A stretch of 64,000 nt of DNA from an uncultured Caulobacter sp. (GTDB taxonomy: Bacteria; Pseudomonadota; Alphaproteobacteria; Caulobacterales; Caulobacteraceae), in NCBI GenBank assembly GCA_937925635.1, contig CALALX010000062.1:1-64000 (forward strand), written 5' to 3'. This document shows, in pieces, positions 46,943 to 56,161 of this stretch (position 1 is the stretch's first letter; each line of letters opens with the position of its first letter). The position numbers were made by a program, and so were the translations under genes. The notes beneath the pieces were generated by a model, which saw only the letters and a list, made by a program, of their open reading frames with translations, was not told the DNA's origin and ran no database searches.

Positions 46943-46944
46943 CT

Positions 46945-47292
46945 CTAGGTTTCGCTCCACACCGCCAGCTCGTTGCCGGCGGGGTCGCGGAAGTGGAATC
47001 TCCGGCCGCCGGGGAAGCTGAAGATCGGGACGGTCACCGCGCCGCCGGCCGATTGCACCTTCGCCTGCATGGCCTCCAGGTCATGGGCGTAGAGAATGAC
47101 CAGCGGCTTCGCCGGCACGCCGTCGCCCGCGGGGGCCGCGTCGAAGCCGCCGTCGAGCCCTTCGCTGTAGGCCGCGTATTCCGGGCCATAGTCCGTGAAG
47201 GTCCAGCCGAACGCAGCCGTATAGAAGGCCTTGGTTCCCGGCAGGTCGCCGCCGGGCATTTCCACGTAGTCGATCTTGCCATCTTCGCGCAT
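46945..47292 (-). CDS. VOC (glyoxalase/bleomycin-resistance) superfamily protein
   Basis: 115 aa single VOC domain. KIDYVEMPGGDLPGTKAFYTAAFGW at the N-terminus, DLEAMQAKVQSAGGAVTV in the middle and RFHFRDPAGNELAVW at the C-terminus are typical. Such proteins bind a metal and act on small molecules; the reaction cannot be assigned. AGGAG precedes the ATG at 47292. Its stop is three bases from a DUF559 inverted-repeat unit. Confidence 0.9.
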   Translation of the reverse strand: MREDGKIDYVEMPGGDLPGTKAFYTAAFGWTFTDYGPEYAAYSEGLDGGFDAAPAGDGVPAKPLVILYAHDLEAMQAKVQSAGGAVTVPIFSFPGGRRFHFRDPAGNELAVWSET

Positions 47293-47349
47293 GGGGCAGC
47301 TCCTGTTGTTCTCATTTTGTTCACGCCGTGGAACGGGAGTCAACCGCCC

Positions 47350-48000
47350 TCAGGGAAAGGCCCAGACGCTGGTCCTTTTGACTTCCATGTCCTCCAGCTC
47401 GCGCGTGGTCGGGACCTGGTACTCGGCCAGTTTCGTCAGGCCGTCCTTGGGGAAGTAGGTTCGGCCGGGGTCGCCGATCAGCACCGTCTTGCCCCCGTCG
47501 CGCGCGGCGGTCAGCCAGGCGAGCACCCGCTCGGCCAGCGGCTTCTCGTAGCAGATGTCGCCGGCCAGGAAGACGTCGGCGTCGGCCGGCGGCGGGCCGT
47601 CGAGCAGGTTGTCGCCGGTGAAGTCCACGGCCACCCCGTTGGCTTCCGCGTTCACCGCGATGGCCGCCTCGCAGAAGACGTCGATGTCGGCCGCCAGCGC
47701 CGAGGCCGCGCCGGCCTTCATCGCCGCGATGGCGACGATGCCTGAGCCCGAGGCGAAGTCGACGACCCGCTTGCCGGCGACGATGTCCGGATGATCGAGG
47801 ATGAAGCGCGCCAGCGCCTGGCCGCCCGCCCAGGCGAAGGCCCAGAACGGCGGCGGCAGGCCGATGGTCGCCAGATCCTCCTCGGTCAGCCGCCAGATCG
47901 GGGTGATCTCGTCGGCCAGGTGCAGGGACAGCTCCGGCGCATGCGGCGTCGGCTGGAAGCGCGTGTTCTCGAGGATGAAGGCGCGGCGGTCGGTGATCAT
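47350..48000 (-). CDS. Class I SAM-dependent methyltransferase (ETFB-lysine methyltransferase-like)
   Basis: 216 aa. The SAM-binding loop is VVDFASGSGIVAIAAMKAG (residues about 78-96), followed by ADIDVFCEAAI and VFLAGDICYEKPLAERV. PPFWAFAWAGGQALARFIL and GDICYEKP are typical of the METTL20/ETFB-KMT group, which methylates electron transfer flavoprotein beta or ribosomal L11-like substrates. The target in this bacterium is not known. The gene lies between VOC and desaturase genes on the same strand. Confidence 0.88.
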   Translation of the reverse strand: MITDRRAFILENTRFQPTPHAPELSLHLADEITPIWRLTEEDLATIGLPPPFWAFAWAGGQALARFILDHPDIVAGKRVVDFASGSGIVAIAAMKAGAASALAADIDVFCEAAIAVNAEANGVAVDFTGDNLLDGPPPADADVFLAGDICYEKPLAERVLAWLTAARDGGKTVLIGDPGRTYFPKDGLTKLAEYQVPTTRELEDMEVKRTSVWAFP

Positions 48001-48038
48001 GCGGCCGTCCTAGAGCAGCGGCCTCTGCAAACCAACCG

Positions 48039-49001
48039 TCAGGCGGCCGCAACCAGCCCCTTGCTCGACGCCGCCTTCAGCACGCCGAGATACCCCTTCG
48101 CCACCAGCATCCGCTCGGTCACGCCCTTCTGGCGCAGCAGCCGGTGCGCCTTGGGCAGGTTCCAGCAGGGCACATGCATGAACATGTGATGCTCGCAGTG
48201 ATAGTTCACGTAGTAGGGCGCGATCAGCAGCCGCTCGATCGGGTTGGCCAGCGTCGTGCGGGCGTGGCGCAGCGGGTCGGGCTGGTTCGCGCCGACCAGG
48301 GCGTGCTCGGCGATGTTCCGCAGGCGCGTGACCAGCGGATACCAGGTCGCCATCGGGATCAGCCACAGCACCGGCCAGGCCCACCACAGGCCGAAGGCTG
48401 AGGTGACCGCGATGATCGGCGCGTGGACGATCAGGAACGGCTTCCAGAAGTTGAAGACACCCTTCGCCGTCTTGCCGAACGGCACGCCCTTGGCCTTGCC
48501 GGTCCTGAAGGCGTCGAGGCTGGGCTGGATGCGCTGCTTGTAGAAGGTCTGGCCGGTCAGGTCGCGGACCACCTTGCGCCACAGCGAGGCGCGGGTGGTC
48601 GGGAACGGCGCCGACAGCGACAGGTCCGGATCCTCGGCCTGCTGGGCGAACTTGTGGTGCTGCAGGTGATAGTCGCGGTAGCGCTTGAGGTCGCCGTTGG
48701 TCGGCGCCCCGCACAGCCACTGGCCGACCCAGTCGTTGACCTTGATGTTGGGGTGCACGCAGCCGTGCGCCGCCTCATGCATCAGAATGGCCAGCCCCAG
48801 CTGCCGCGCCCCGATGACCATCACCGCCAGGACGAATGTCAGCGGGTTTGGAAAGACGATGAACAGCGCGCTGGCGGCGGCGATGGTCAGCCAGGCGTGG
48901 GCGACCAGCCACAGCCCGAACCAGCTGGAACGCGCGGCCAGCGGCGCCCATTCCTGGTCGGTGAAGAAATCCTTGGGTTTCACGCGCGCTGCGACGGCCA
49001 T
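48039..49001 (-). CDS. Membrane fatty acid desaturase
   Basis: 320 aa with four membrane helices. The three histidine boxes of the di-iron site are HEAAHG (HxxxH), HLQHHK (HxxHH) and HCEHHM (HxxHH). It adds a double bond to acyl lipids to keep membranes fluid. The position after UbiA and a palindromic repeat says little about substrate; delta-9 or other acyl chains are possible. Confidence 0.92.
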   Translation of the reverse strand: MAVAARVKPKDFFTDQEWAPLAARSSWFGLWLVAHAWLTIAAASALFIVFPNPLTFVLAVMVIGARQLGLAILMHEAAHGCVHPNIKVNDWVGQWLCGAPTNGDLKRYRDYHLQHHKFAQQAEDPDLSLSAPFPTTRASLWRKVVRDLTGQTFYKQRIQPSLDAFRTGKAKGVPFGKTAKGVFNFWKPFLIVHAPIIAVTSAFGLWWAWPVLWLIPMATWYPLVTRLRNIAEHALVGANQPDPLRHARTTLANPIERLLIAPYYVNYHCEHHMFMHVPCWNLPKAHRLLRQKGVTERMLVAKGYLGVLKAASSKGLVAAA

Positions 49002-49069
49002 GCGGGGACTATCTCACCTTGATCGGCGGCTGGCCAGAATGACGGGGGCGTCAGTTTCGGCCTCGCGCC

Positions 49070-49155
49070 GGGACTGCTTCGCGAAGCGTAGCTGTCCCGC
49101 AACTGCGTCGAAGGGTGTTGAGGGACAGCTACCGGCTATCGCCGGAAGCAGTCCC
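49070..49155. repeat. Long palindromic repeat, family 1, copy B
   Basis: GGGACTGCTTC..GTAGCTGTCCC (left) and GGGACAGCTACCGG..CCGGAAGCAGTCCC (right) pair over about 30 bp. Its arms match copy A at 10948-11044 in the phrases ACTGCTTC, GTAGCTGTCCC and GGAAGCAGTCCC. It lies between the desaturase start and the ubiA stop. Confidence 0.8.
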
Positions 49156-49159
49156 AGGC

Positions 49160-50089
49160 CTAGAACCCGCTCGCCGGCTTCCAGGCGGCGACCGCGAAGG
49201 CGACCGCCAGGATCAGCCCCGCGACGGCGTTGGATTTGAAGAGGACCAGCGCCGCGGCGCCGTCGCCGACGTCCAGACGCGCCGCCTGTCGCGACAGGTG
49301 GACGGCGAACAGCGCCGCCAGCGGTAGGAACAGCGGGCCGATGTCGGCCGCCGTCGCGGCGGCGAGGACCAGCGCGAAGCTGACGGCGTAGAAGGCCAGC
49401 ACGCCCCACCTGGCCTTGTCGCCCAGCCGGCGCGCCGACGACTTCACGCCGGCCAGGGCGTCGTCCTCGATATCCTGCACCGCGTAGATGGTGTCGTAGC
49501 CGAGGGTCCAGAAGACGAGCCCGGCGTAGAGCAGCAGGTCGGGCAGGGTCGGGGCGCCGGCGACGGCGGCGAAACCCATCAGCGCGCCCCAGTTGAAGGT
49601 CAGGCCCAGCCAGGCCTGCGGCCACCAGGTGATGCGTTTCATGAACGGATAGGCGGCGACCAGGGCCAGCGACCCGACGCCCAGGCCGATCGCCCAGGGC
49701 CCGAGGGTCAGCAGGATCAGCAGGCTGACCAGGCAGCAAGCGATCACGAAGACCCAGGCCTGTTTGACGCTGATCTGCCCGGCCGGGATCGGACGAAGGG
49801 CCGTTCGTGCGACCTTCGCGTCGATGTCGCGGTCGACGATGTCGTTATAGGCGCAGCCGGCCGCCCGCATCAGCGCCGCGCCGAGGAAGAACTCGACCAG
49901 CAGGATCAGGTCCGGCGCCTCGCCCCGCATCGCGCCGGCCAGGGCGACGCCCATCCATCCCGGCAGCATCAGCAGCCAGATGCCGACCGGCCGATCGAAC
50001 CGCCCCAGCTTCAGCCACGGCCGCAGCGCCGCCGGCGCATGGCGGTCCACCCAGTTGGTCGGCGCGGCGTCGGGCAGGATCGTGGACAT
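49160..50089 (-). CDS. ubiA: 4-hydroxybenzoate polyprenyltransferase UbiA
   Basis: 309 aa, about eight or nine membrane helices. It attaches the polyprenyl tail to 4-hydroxybenzoate in ubiquinone synthesis. The metal-diphosphate motifs are NDIVDRDIDAKVART (first) and YDTIYAVQDIEDD (second). The ATG at 50089 gives the family N-terminus; longer frames overlap the divergent ybaN gene. UbiD, acting later on the product, lies at 42541-44076. Confidence 0.95.
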   Translation of the reverse strand: MSTILPDAAPTNWVDRHAPAALRPWLKLGRFDRPVGIWLLMLPGWMGVALAGAMRGEAPDLILLVEFFLGAALMRAAGCAYNDIVDRDIDAKVARTALRPIPAGQISVKQAWVFVIACCLVSLLILLTLGPWAIGLGVGSLALVAAYPFMKRITWWPQAWLGLTFNWGALMGFAAVAGAPTLPDLLLYAGLVFWTLGYDTIYAVQDIEDDALAGVKSSARRLGDKARWGVLAFYAVSFALVLAAATAADIGPLFLPLAALFAVHLSRQAARLDVGDGAAALVLFKSNAVAGLILAVAFAVAAWKPASGF

Positions 50090-50168
50090 GGTCCCTGGAT
50101 AGCGGCAGCCGGCCTTCGTTCCAATCTTTGGCGGCGACGCGACGGGCGCGGCGAGGCAAAGTGGGCTG

Positions 50169-50489
50169 ATGGCAGAAGGTTCGATCCGGTCGCGGCCGAA
50201 GCGCTCGCGGGCCGCCCACTGGGCGATTGACGGGCTCGGCGTGACGCTGGTCGCGGTGGGCGCGGTCGGGGTGGTGACGCCGGGCCTGCCGACCACGGTG
50301 TTCTGGATCGGGGCCGTCGTCTGCTTCCTGAAGACCCGGCCTTGGGCCGTGCGGCCCCTGCTCAAGACCCCCGTCGTCGGCCCGGCGATCATCGGCTTCC
50401 TGCGCTGGCGGCCGTTCGGCGGCGGACGGAAGCGCCTTGCGCCCTTCGACACGCGCCCCTCGAGCGCTGCTCAGGATGACGTGGACTGA
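50169..50489 (+). CDS. ybaN: DUF454/YbaN family inner-membrane protein
   Basis: 106 aa with two membrane helices. GVTLVAVGAVGVVTPGLPTTVFWIGAVVCFLKT and TPVVGPAIIGFLRW are the YbaN signature. Such proteins are of unknown function; in some genomes they sit beside heme or copper genes. The last 18 or so codons (RLAPFDTRPSSAAQDD) lie inside a palindromic repeat arm, so the original stop has probably been displaced. It is divergent from ubiA. Confidence 0.85.
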   Translation: MAEGSIRSRPKRSRAAHWAIDGLGVTLVAVGAVGVVTPGLPTTVFWIGAVVCFLKTRPWAVRPLLKTPVVGPAIIGFLRWRPFGGGRKRLAPFDTRPSSAAQDDVD

Positions 50490-50547
50490 AGCGCTTCTGG
50501 ACCCGTCATCCTGAGCAGCCCGCGCAGCGGGCGTGTCGAAGGACGCA
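50438..50547. repeat. Palindromic repeat pair, family 4, copy B
   Basis: Two 44-bp inverted copies (50438-50481 and 50504-50547) separated by 22 bp. The outer ends are TGCGCCCTTCGACACGC and GCGTGTCGAAGGACGCA; the inner ends are GCTGCTCAGGATGACG and CGTCATCCTGAGCAGC. The middle is a variable hairpin. The left copy is translated as the C-terminus of YbaN. Confidence 0.85.
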
Positions 50548-50620
50548 CACCCCGCCTAAATCGCCCCGCGCCTCTCCCGCCGAACGCCGTTCGGGCCTAT
50601 CTGGTCCGCAGGTCATTCCC

Positions 50621-52408
50621 ATGAGCGAGCAGTACGAAGACGAGGAGGTCACCCGCGGACGGGTGCTCTCCAACGGCCAGGTCCTGGCCTTCATCGCCCG
50701 CTTCTGGCTGCGGCGGCGATGGCTGCTGCTCGCGGCGGCCGGACTGATGCTGCTCGCCGTCGGCTTCGATATCCTGATGCCGACCGCCGCCAAGGCCCTG
50801 ATCGACGCCGTCGCCGATCCCGCGCGCGATCCCGACCGGGCCTGGCGCGCCTGGGCGCTGTTCGTCGGCGTCTATGTGGCCTTCGTGATCACCCGGAACA
50901 TCGCCTTCCGGTTCTGGAACCCTCTGGCGGCCCGGAACATGGAGGAGATGACCAACGAGGGCTTCCGCCGCGTGCAGCGGTTTTCGGCCGACTGGCACGC
51001 GGACAATTTCGCCGGCGCGACCGTGCGCAAGCTGTCGCGCGCCATGTGGGGCTACGACTCGGCGTCGGACGCCGTGGTCCTGTGGCTGGGCCCGGCGCTG
51101 CTGGTGCTCTTCGGCCTGTCGATCCAGATGATCTTCAAGTGGCCGTTGGTCGGAGCCCTGGCCGTCTTCACCGTGGTCGCCTTCCTGTGGCTGAACCTGT
51201 GGCTGGTGAAGGTCTACGCCCGGCCGGCCAACCTGAAGTCCAACGCGCTGGACAGCCGCATCGGCGGCGCGCTGGCCGACGCCATCACCTCCAACCCGAC
51301 GGTGAAGAGCTTCGGCGCCGAGGCGCGTGAGGAGGGCCGGTTCGGCGCCATCACCCTCGCCTGGCGCAGGGCGGTGCTGATCACCTGGAACCGCTTCATG
51401 GACATCTGGCTGATCCAGAACGCCCTGATGGTGGCGCTGCAGGCGGGCATGACCGGCATTCTGCTGAACCTGTGGGTTCAGGGCCGGGCCTCGCCGGGCG
51501 ACATCGCCTTCGCGATCACCTCGTTCATGCTGATGAGCGGCTATCTGCGGAACATCGGCGAGAATGTGCGCATGATGCAGAAGGGCCTGGATGACGTGGA
51601 GGACGTCGCCAACTACGCCCGCATGGCGCCCCAGGTGGCCGACTCCCCGGGCGCGCGGCCCTTCGTCGGCGGCGAGGGCGAGATCGTCTTCGACCACGTC
51701 ACCTTCCGCTACAAGAGCGCCGAGGCGCCGCTCTATGACGGCTTCAACCTGACCATCGCCCCGGGCGAGCGGGTGGCGCTGGTCGGACCGACGGGCGCTG
51801 GGAAGTCGACCTTCGTGAAACTGATCCAACGCCTGTACGACCTGCAGGGCGGCGCCATCGTCATCGACGGCCAGGACGTCTCCCGCGTGGAACAGGGGTC
51901 CCTGCGCCGCGCCATCGCCGTGGTGCCGCAGGATCCGGCCCTGTTCCACCGGACCATCGCAGAGAACATCGGCTATGCCCGCCCCGACGCCACGGCCGAG
52001 GAAATCCGGCTGGCGGCGAAGCGGGCCCGCGCCCACGACTTCATCGAGAGCCTGCCGATGGGCTACGACACCCTGGTCGGCGAGCGCGGCGTGAAGCTGT
52101 CGGGCGGCGAGCGCCAGCGCGTGGCCATCGCCCGCGCCTTCCTGGCCGACGCCCCGATCCTGGTCTTCGACGAAGCGACCAGCAGCCTCGACGTCGAGAC
52201 CGAGGTCCAGGTCCAGGCGGCGATGGACGAGCTGATGGCGGGCCGCACCACGATCGTCATCGCCCACCGCCTGTCGACCATCCGCGGCGCCGACCGCATC
52301 CTGGTCTTCGATCGCGGCCGCATCGTCGAAGAGGGCCGGCACGCCGAGCTGAAGGCCAAGGGCGGGGTCTACGCGCGGCTGGCGGCGGTGGCGGAGGGGA
52401 CGGCGTAG
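50621..52408 (+). CDS. ABC transporter, fused permease/ATPase half-transporter
   Basis: 595 aa. Six membrane helices (about residues 30-320), then an ATPase with Walker A GPTGAGKST, signature LSGGERQRVAIARA, Walker B LVFDEATSSLD and H-loop IAHRLSTI. The N-terminal phrase SADWHADNFAGATVRKLSRA is a clue to its subfamily, which I cannot name. It is an exporter-type ABC dimer, second of its kind in the window after the msbA-like protein at 31917-33695; the two are not close paralogues. Substrate unknown. Confidence 0.92.
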   Translation: MSEQYEDEEVTRGRVLSNGQVLAFIARFWLRRRWLLLAAAGLMLLAVGFDILMPTAAKALIDAVADPARDPDRAWRAWALFVGVYVAFVITRNIAFRFWNPLAARNMEEMTNEGFRRVQRFSADWHADNFAGATVRKLSRAMWGYDSASDAVVLWLGPALLVLFGLSIQMIFKWPLVGALAVFTVVAFLWLNLWLVKVYARPANLKSNALDSRIGGALADAITSNPTVKSFGAEAREEGRFGAITLAWRRAVLITWNRFMDIWLIQNALMVALQAGMTGILLNLWVQGRASPGDIAFAITSFMLMSGYLRNIGENVRMMQKGLDDVEDVANYARMAPQVADSPGARPFVGGEGEIVFDHVTFRYKSAEAPLYDGFNLTIAPGERVALVGPTGAGKSTFVKLIQRLYDLQGGAIVIDGQDVSRVEQGSLRRAIAVVPQDPALFHRTIAENIGYARPDATAEEIRLAAKRARAHDFIESLPMGYDTLVGERGVKLSGGERQRVAIARAFLADAPILVFDEATSSLDVETEVQVQAAMDELMAGRTTIVIAHRLSTIRGADRILVFDRGRIVEEGRHAELKAKGGVYARLAAVAEGTA

Positions 52409-52423
52409 GCGACTCCGGCGCGC

Positions 52424-53782
52424 CTATCCGACCATTCGCGTCCTGGCCTGCTCGATCAGATCGCCGGCGCCCCGGACGATGTTGTCGAGCCATTCCGGCG
52501 GAGGCGCATGCGGTTGCGCTTCGGCCGGTCGCTCCGCCCGGGTCGTGGTGGGATGCCAGCCCCAGACCGCGACCAGGACGGAAAAGCCGACGACATAGGC
52601 GAGGGCGACATGCCAGCCGTGCCGCAACCAGCCGAACACCGAACGCGCCTCGGGATAGAGGTTCGACAGCGCCACGCCCGCCGAGGAGCCGAACCACACC
52701 ATCGAGCCGCCAAACCCGACCGCGAACGCCAGGACGCCCCAGTCGTAGCCGCCCTGCTTCAGGGCCAGGGCCGTCAGAGGGATGTTGTCGAAGACCGACG
52801 ACAGGAAGCCGAGGCCGAACGCCGTCTGCCAGGCGGCCCCGGGCAGGCTCTCGACCGGCATCAGCGAGGCGGTCGCCACCAGCGAAACCAGGAACAGCGC
52901 GCCCTTCGCGGCCCCCGGAAGCAGACTCCACTGCGGCGCTCGGATGATGGAGGTCAACAGGATCGCGGCCCAGAGGCCGAGGCCGAGCCACGGCGCGGCG
53001 TCCTGACTTTCCGGATACCAGGCATTGCCCGCGAAGTTCACCGCCAGCAGCGTGGCCAGGATCACGGCGACGATGACGGTGCGGGCCTTGTCGATGCGCG
53101 GCGTGCCTTCCGCGACATGCGCCAGGATCGGCGCGAAGCGATGCTGCTGCAGGGCGGCGACCAGGCCGAAGACGGCGAAGGCCGCGAACGAGGCGACGAA
53201 CGCATGCAGGACCGCCACGGGCGAAACGCCGCTGATCCACATCATCGTCGTTGTCGTGTCGCCGATCACGCTGCCCGCGCCGCCGGCGTTCGAGGCGGCG
53301 ACGATGCCCGCCAGGTATCCGATGCTGACGCGACCATGGTAGACGTGCCGCGCGACGACGCCGCCGATGATGGCCGCGGCGATGTTGTCGAGGAAGGTCG
53401 ACAGCACGAAGACCATCGCCAGCAGGGCCAGGCCGCCCTTCCAGTCATCGGGCAGCAGCCTCGGCATATGTTCGGGAATGTTGCTGCGTTCGAACTGGTT
53501 GGCCAGCAGCGCGAAGCCGAGCAGAAGAAGCATGAGGTTGGCGAGGATGACGCTCTCGTGGCCGAAGTGGGCGGAGAGGCCGGCGAGCCCTGGGCCATGC
53601 GCGAAGCCGGCGAACACCAGCTTGTAGAGGATCGTCGTCGTCAGCCCGGCCAGCGCGACGGTGAGCGTCCTGTGATGGAACAGCGCCACGCCCAGCAACG
53701 TCGCGCCGAAGATGTAGAACTCGATCGGCGCGCCGACGATGACGCGCAGGAGGCCGCCGGCCTCCGCAAGGATGCTTTGCAT
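52424..53782 (-). CDS. NhaD-like sodium:proton antiporter / ArsB-type ion transporter
   Basis: 452 aa with 10-12 membrane helices. The discontinuous-helix motifs FVLSTFLDNIAAAIIGGVVA and FLSSVFDNIPLTALALKQGG and the NAGGAGSVIGDTTTTMMWIS loop are typical of the ion transporter superfamily, closest to NhaD and CitT-like proteins. The function is probably Na+/H+ or anion exchange. GGGGGCGAC precedes the ATG. It is convergent with the ABC gene at its 3' end and divergent from the S10 peptidase. Confidence 0.88.
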   Translation of the reverse strand: MQSILAEAGGLLRVIVGAPIEFYIFGATLLGVALFHHRTLTVALAGLTTTILYKLVFAGFAHGPGLAGLSAHFGHESVILANLMLLLLGFALLANQFERSNIPEHMPRLLPDDWKGGLALLAMVFVLSTFLDNIAAAIIGGVVARHVYHGRVSIGYLAGIVAASNAGGAGSVIGDTTTTMMWISGVSPVAVLHAFVASFAAFAVFGLVAALQQHRFAPILAHVAEGTPRIDKARTVIVAVILATLLAVNFAGNAWYPESQDAAPWLGLGLWAAILLTSIIRAPQWSLLPGAAKGALFLVSLVATASLMPVESLPGAAWQTAFGLGFLSSVFDNIPLTALALKQGGYDWGVLAFAVGFGGSMVWFGSSAGVALSNLYPEARSVFGWLRHGWHVALAYVVGFSVLVAVWGWHPTTTRAERPAEAQPHAPPPEWLDNIVRGAGDLIEQARTRMVG

Positions 53783-53845
53783 GTCGCCCCCGATTCATGC
53801 GCCTGACTGCCGGCGCATGTCTTCCCCGACCCGATTTCAACGTGG

Positions 53846-53863
53846 TTGACGTGTGAACGTCAA
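53846..53863. promoter_or_regulatory. Palindromic operator candidate between antiporter and S10 peptidase genes
   Basis: TTGACGTGTGAACGTCAA is an inverted repeat, TTGACG/CGTCAA, with a 6-bp centre. It sits in the 162-bp gap between the antiporter and S10 peptidase genes. Its size suits a dimeric repressor such as a MerR-, TetR- or MarR-type regulator. No regulator gene is adjacent. Confidence 0.4.
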
Positions 53864-53949
53864 GACGCAGACGCAATGCCATGAAGCGGTTGAGAGCGTC
53901 GGCGGCAGGGCCTACGACTCCGCACTGATCGGTTTGGAGGGGGTTGCGA

Positions 53950-55452
53950 ATGCGTATGCTGAAAGTGATCGGACTGGCCGCGGCGCTGGCGCTGGGAGTC
54001 GTGGCGACGACGGCGACGGCGGCGGATCCCGCGCCGGCGGCCGACAAGAAGGCCGACATCGACCTGCCGCCCTTGCCGGCCCCGGCCTCGGTCAAGCAGA
54101 CCGCGCGGCTGAACGGGAAGGTGATCAACTACACCGCCACGGTCGGCGCGCTGCCGGTGCGCGACGCCAAGGGCAAGGTGATCGGCGAGGTGGTTTACAC
54201 CGCCTATGTCCTCGACGGGCCGCGCAACCCGAACCGTCCGGTGACCTTCGCCTTCAACGGCGGTCCCGGCGCGGCCAGCGTCTATCTGAACCTCGGCGCC
54301 ATCGGCCCCAAGCGCGTGCAGTTCGGCGCCCAGGGCGACGCGCCGTCGGACTCGGCGGTCCTGCAGGACAATCCGTTCACCTGGATGGATTTCACCGACC
54401 TGGTCTTCATCGACCCGATCGGAACCGGCTTCTCCCGCTCTCGGGTGACGCCCGAGGAGAGCAAGAAGGCCTTCTTCGGGGTGAAGCAGGACATCGAGTA
54501 CCTGTCGCGCATCGTCTACGACTGGCTGCTCAAGAACGAGCGCATGACCTCGCCGAAGTACCTGGTCGGCGAGAGCTACGGCGGCTTCCGGGGCCCGCGC
54601 CTGACCCACTATCTGCAGACCGAGCTCGGCGTCGGCGTCAACGGCGTGGTGCTGGTCTCGCCCTTCTTCGACGGCGTCAGCTGGGCCGGCGGCGACTTCT
54701 CGCCGATCCCCTGGGCCATGACCCTGCCGTCGATGGCCGCCGCCCACTACGAACGCCAGGGCAAGCCGCTGAACGCCGGCCAGATGGCCGAGGTCGAGGC
54801 CTATGTCAGCGGCGAGTTCCTGACCGACTTCATGAAGGGCCGCAGCGACCAGGCCGCTCTCGACCGGCTGGTCACCCGGGTCAGCGCCTTTACCGGCCTG
54901 CCACAGCAGGTCGTCCGCGAGATGGGCGGCCGCATCGACAGCCGCGCCTTCCTGCGCGAGCTTTATCGCGCCGACGGCCGCATCGGCAGCTGGTACGACA
55001 GCAACGTCACCGCCTACGACCCCTACCCCTGGGCGCCGAACCAGCGCAGCGGCGACCCGATCCTCGACGCCCTGATCGCGCCGACGACCAGCGCCATGGT
55101 CGACTTCGTCACCCGCGTGGTCGGATGGAAGGTCGAGGCCCGCTACGAGGCGCTGTCGAGCTCCGTCAACGAGGCCTGGGAAGATGAGCTGGTCACCATC
55201 GAGTCCGTGTCGGCCCTTCGCCGCGCGCTGGCCAACGACCCGAAGATGAAGGTGCTGATCGTCCACGGCTACAACGACCTGAGCTGCCCCTACTTCGTGT
55301 CGAAGACGGTGGTCGACCAGCTGCCGCCGATGGGCAATCCGGGCCGGGTGCAGCTGCGCGCCTATCCCGGCGGCCACATGTTCTACAGCCGACCGGACAG
55401 CGGCCAGTCGATGCGCCAGGACGTGATGGCCATGTACGGGGCGGTGGGCTAG
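53950..55452 (+). CDS. Secreted S10 family serine carboxypeptidase
   Basis: 500 aa. A signal peptide (residues about 1-24, cleavage near TATAA) then a S10 domain. The catalytic serine is in LVGESYGGFRGPRL (about residue 208). The aspartate and histidine follow in HGYNDLSCPYF and YPGGHMFY near the C-terminus. It cleaves C-terminal residues in the periplasm. GGAGGGGG lies 5 bases upstream of the ATG at 53950; a TTG two codons earlier is a weaker alternative. It is divergent from an ion transporter. Confidence 0.92.
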   Translation: MRMLKVIGLAAALALGVVATTATAADPAPAADKKADIDLPPLPAPASVKQTARLNGKVINYTATVGALPVRDAKGKVIGEVVYTAYVLDGPRNPNRPVTFAFNGGPGAASVYLNLGAIGPKRVQFGAQGDAPSDSAVLQDNPFTWMDFTDLVFIDPIGTGFSRSRVTPEESKKAFFGVKQDIEYLSRIVYDWLLKNERMTSPKYLVGESYGGFRGPRLTHYLQTELGVGVNGVVLVSPFFDGVSWAGGDFSPIPWAMTLPSMAAAHYERQGKPLNAGQMAEVEAYVSGEFLTDFMKGRSDQAALDRLVTRVSAFTGLPQQVVREMGGRIDSRAFLRELYRADGRIGSWYDSNVTAYDPYPWAPNQRSGDPILDALIAPTTSAMVDFVTRVVGWKVEARYEALSSSVNEAWEDELVTIESVSALRRALANDPKMKVLIVHGYNDLSCPYFVSKTVVDQLPPMGNPGRVQLRAYPGGHMFYSRPDSGQSMRQDVMAMYGAVG

Positions 55453-55489
55453 AGGGCTCGCCAGCCCAAGCCCCTCGAGTGAGGCAGGA

Positions 55490-56155
55490 ATGACCCCGGA
55501 CGACATCGAGACAAGCGAAAGGGCCAAGTCCAAGCCCGGCGTGCGAAAGCGGGCGAAGGAAATCGCACCCTTCCGCTGCAAGAACCTGATCGCGGTTCTG
55601 GAAAACCCCACCGATATCGCGAATATCGGCACGGTGATCCGGAACGTGAACGCCCTCGGCGTCGAGAAGGTCTATGTCGTGGACCCTGGGGGCTCGCTGC
55701 CGGAAGACTGGCAGGACCTGAGGGAGCGCCGAACGATCTCGAAGACCTCCGTGTCGGCCGTGAAGTGGACTTTCGTGAAGCGGTTCGACAGCACTGACGC
55801 GTGCTTCGATCACCTTGAGCGCAACAACTTCGTGTCGGTCGTGACGTCCCCTCACGTGAAGGGTAAGACGAGCATCTTCCTGCACGAAGGCGACTTCACC
55901 GAGCACGCCAAGCTGGCCGTGTGGTTCGGCAGCGAGGCGACCGGTATCAGCGACCTGGCCGTCTCGCGCAGTTCGATGTGCGTCAGCATCCCGATGTTCG
56001 GGATGATCGAGAGCCTCAACCTGGGAACCAGCTCCGGCATCGTGCTCTATGAGGTCGCCAAGCAGCGTCGCGAATACCAGAGCCTGTACGAGAAGCGGAA
56101 CAAGCGGCTGCCCCGCAAGGAGCCGCTGCCGACCACGATCGCGCCGAAAGTCTGA
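55490..56155 (+). CDS. TrmH/SpoU family RNA 2'-O-methyltransferase
   Basis: 221 aa. The SPOUT knot is shown by NPTDIANIGTVIRNVNALGV (motif 1, NxxNxGxxxR), VWFGSEATGISD (motif 2) and VSIPMFGMIESLNLGTSSGIVLYE (motif 3). The basic N-terminus (residues 10-30) and C-terminus (EKRNKRLPRKE) could bind RNA. The target, tRNA or rRNA ribose, cannot be assigned. The start has GAGGCAGGA before the ATG. It lies alone between the S10 peptidase gene and a convergent L,D-transpeptidase gene. Confidence 0.9.
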   Translation: MTPDDIETSERAKSKPGVRKRAKEIAPFRCKNLIAVLENPTDIANIGTVIRNVNALGVEKVYVVDPGGSLPEDWQDLRERRTISKTSVSAVKWTFVKRFDSTDACFDHLERNNFVSVVTSPHVKGKTSIFLHEGDFTEHAKLAVWFGSEATGISDLAVSRSSMCVSIPMFGMIESLNLGTSSGIVLYEVAKQRREYQSLYEKRNKRLPRKEPLPTTIAPKV

Positions 56156-56161
56156 CGCTGA

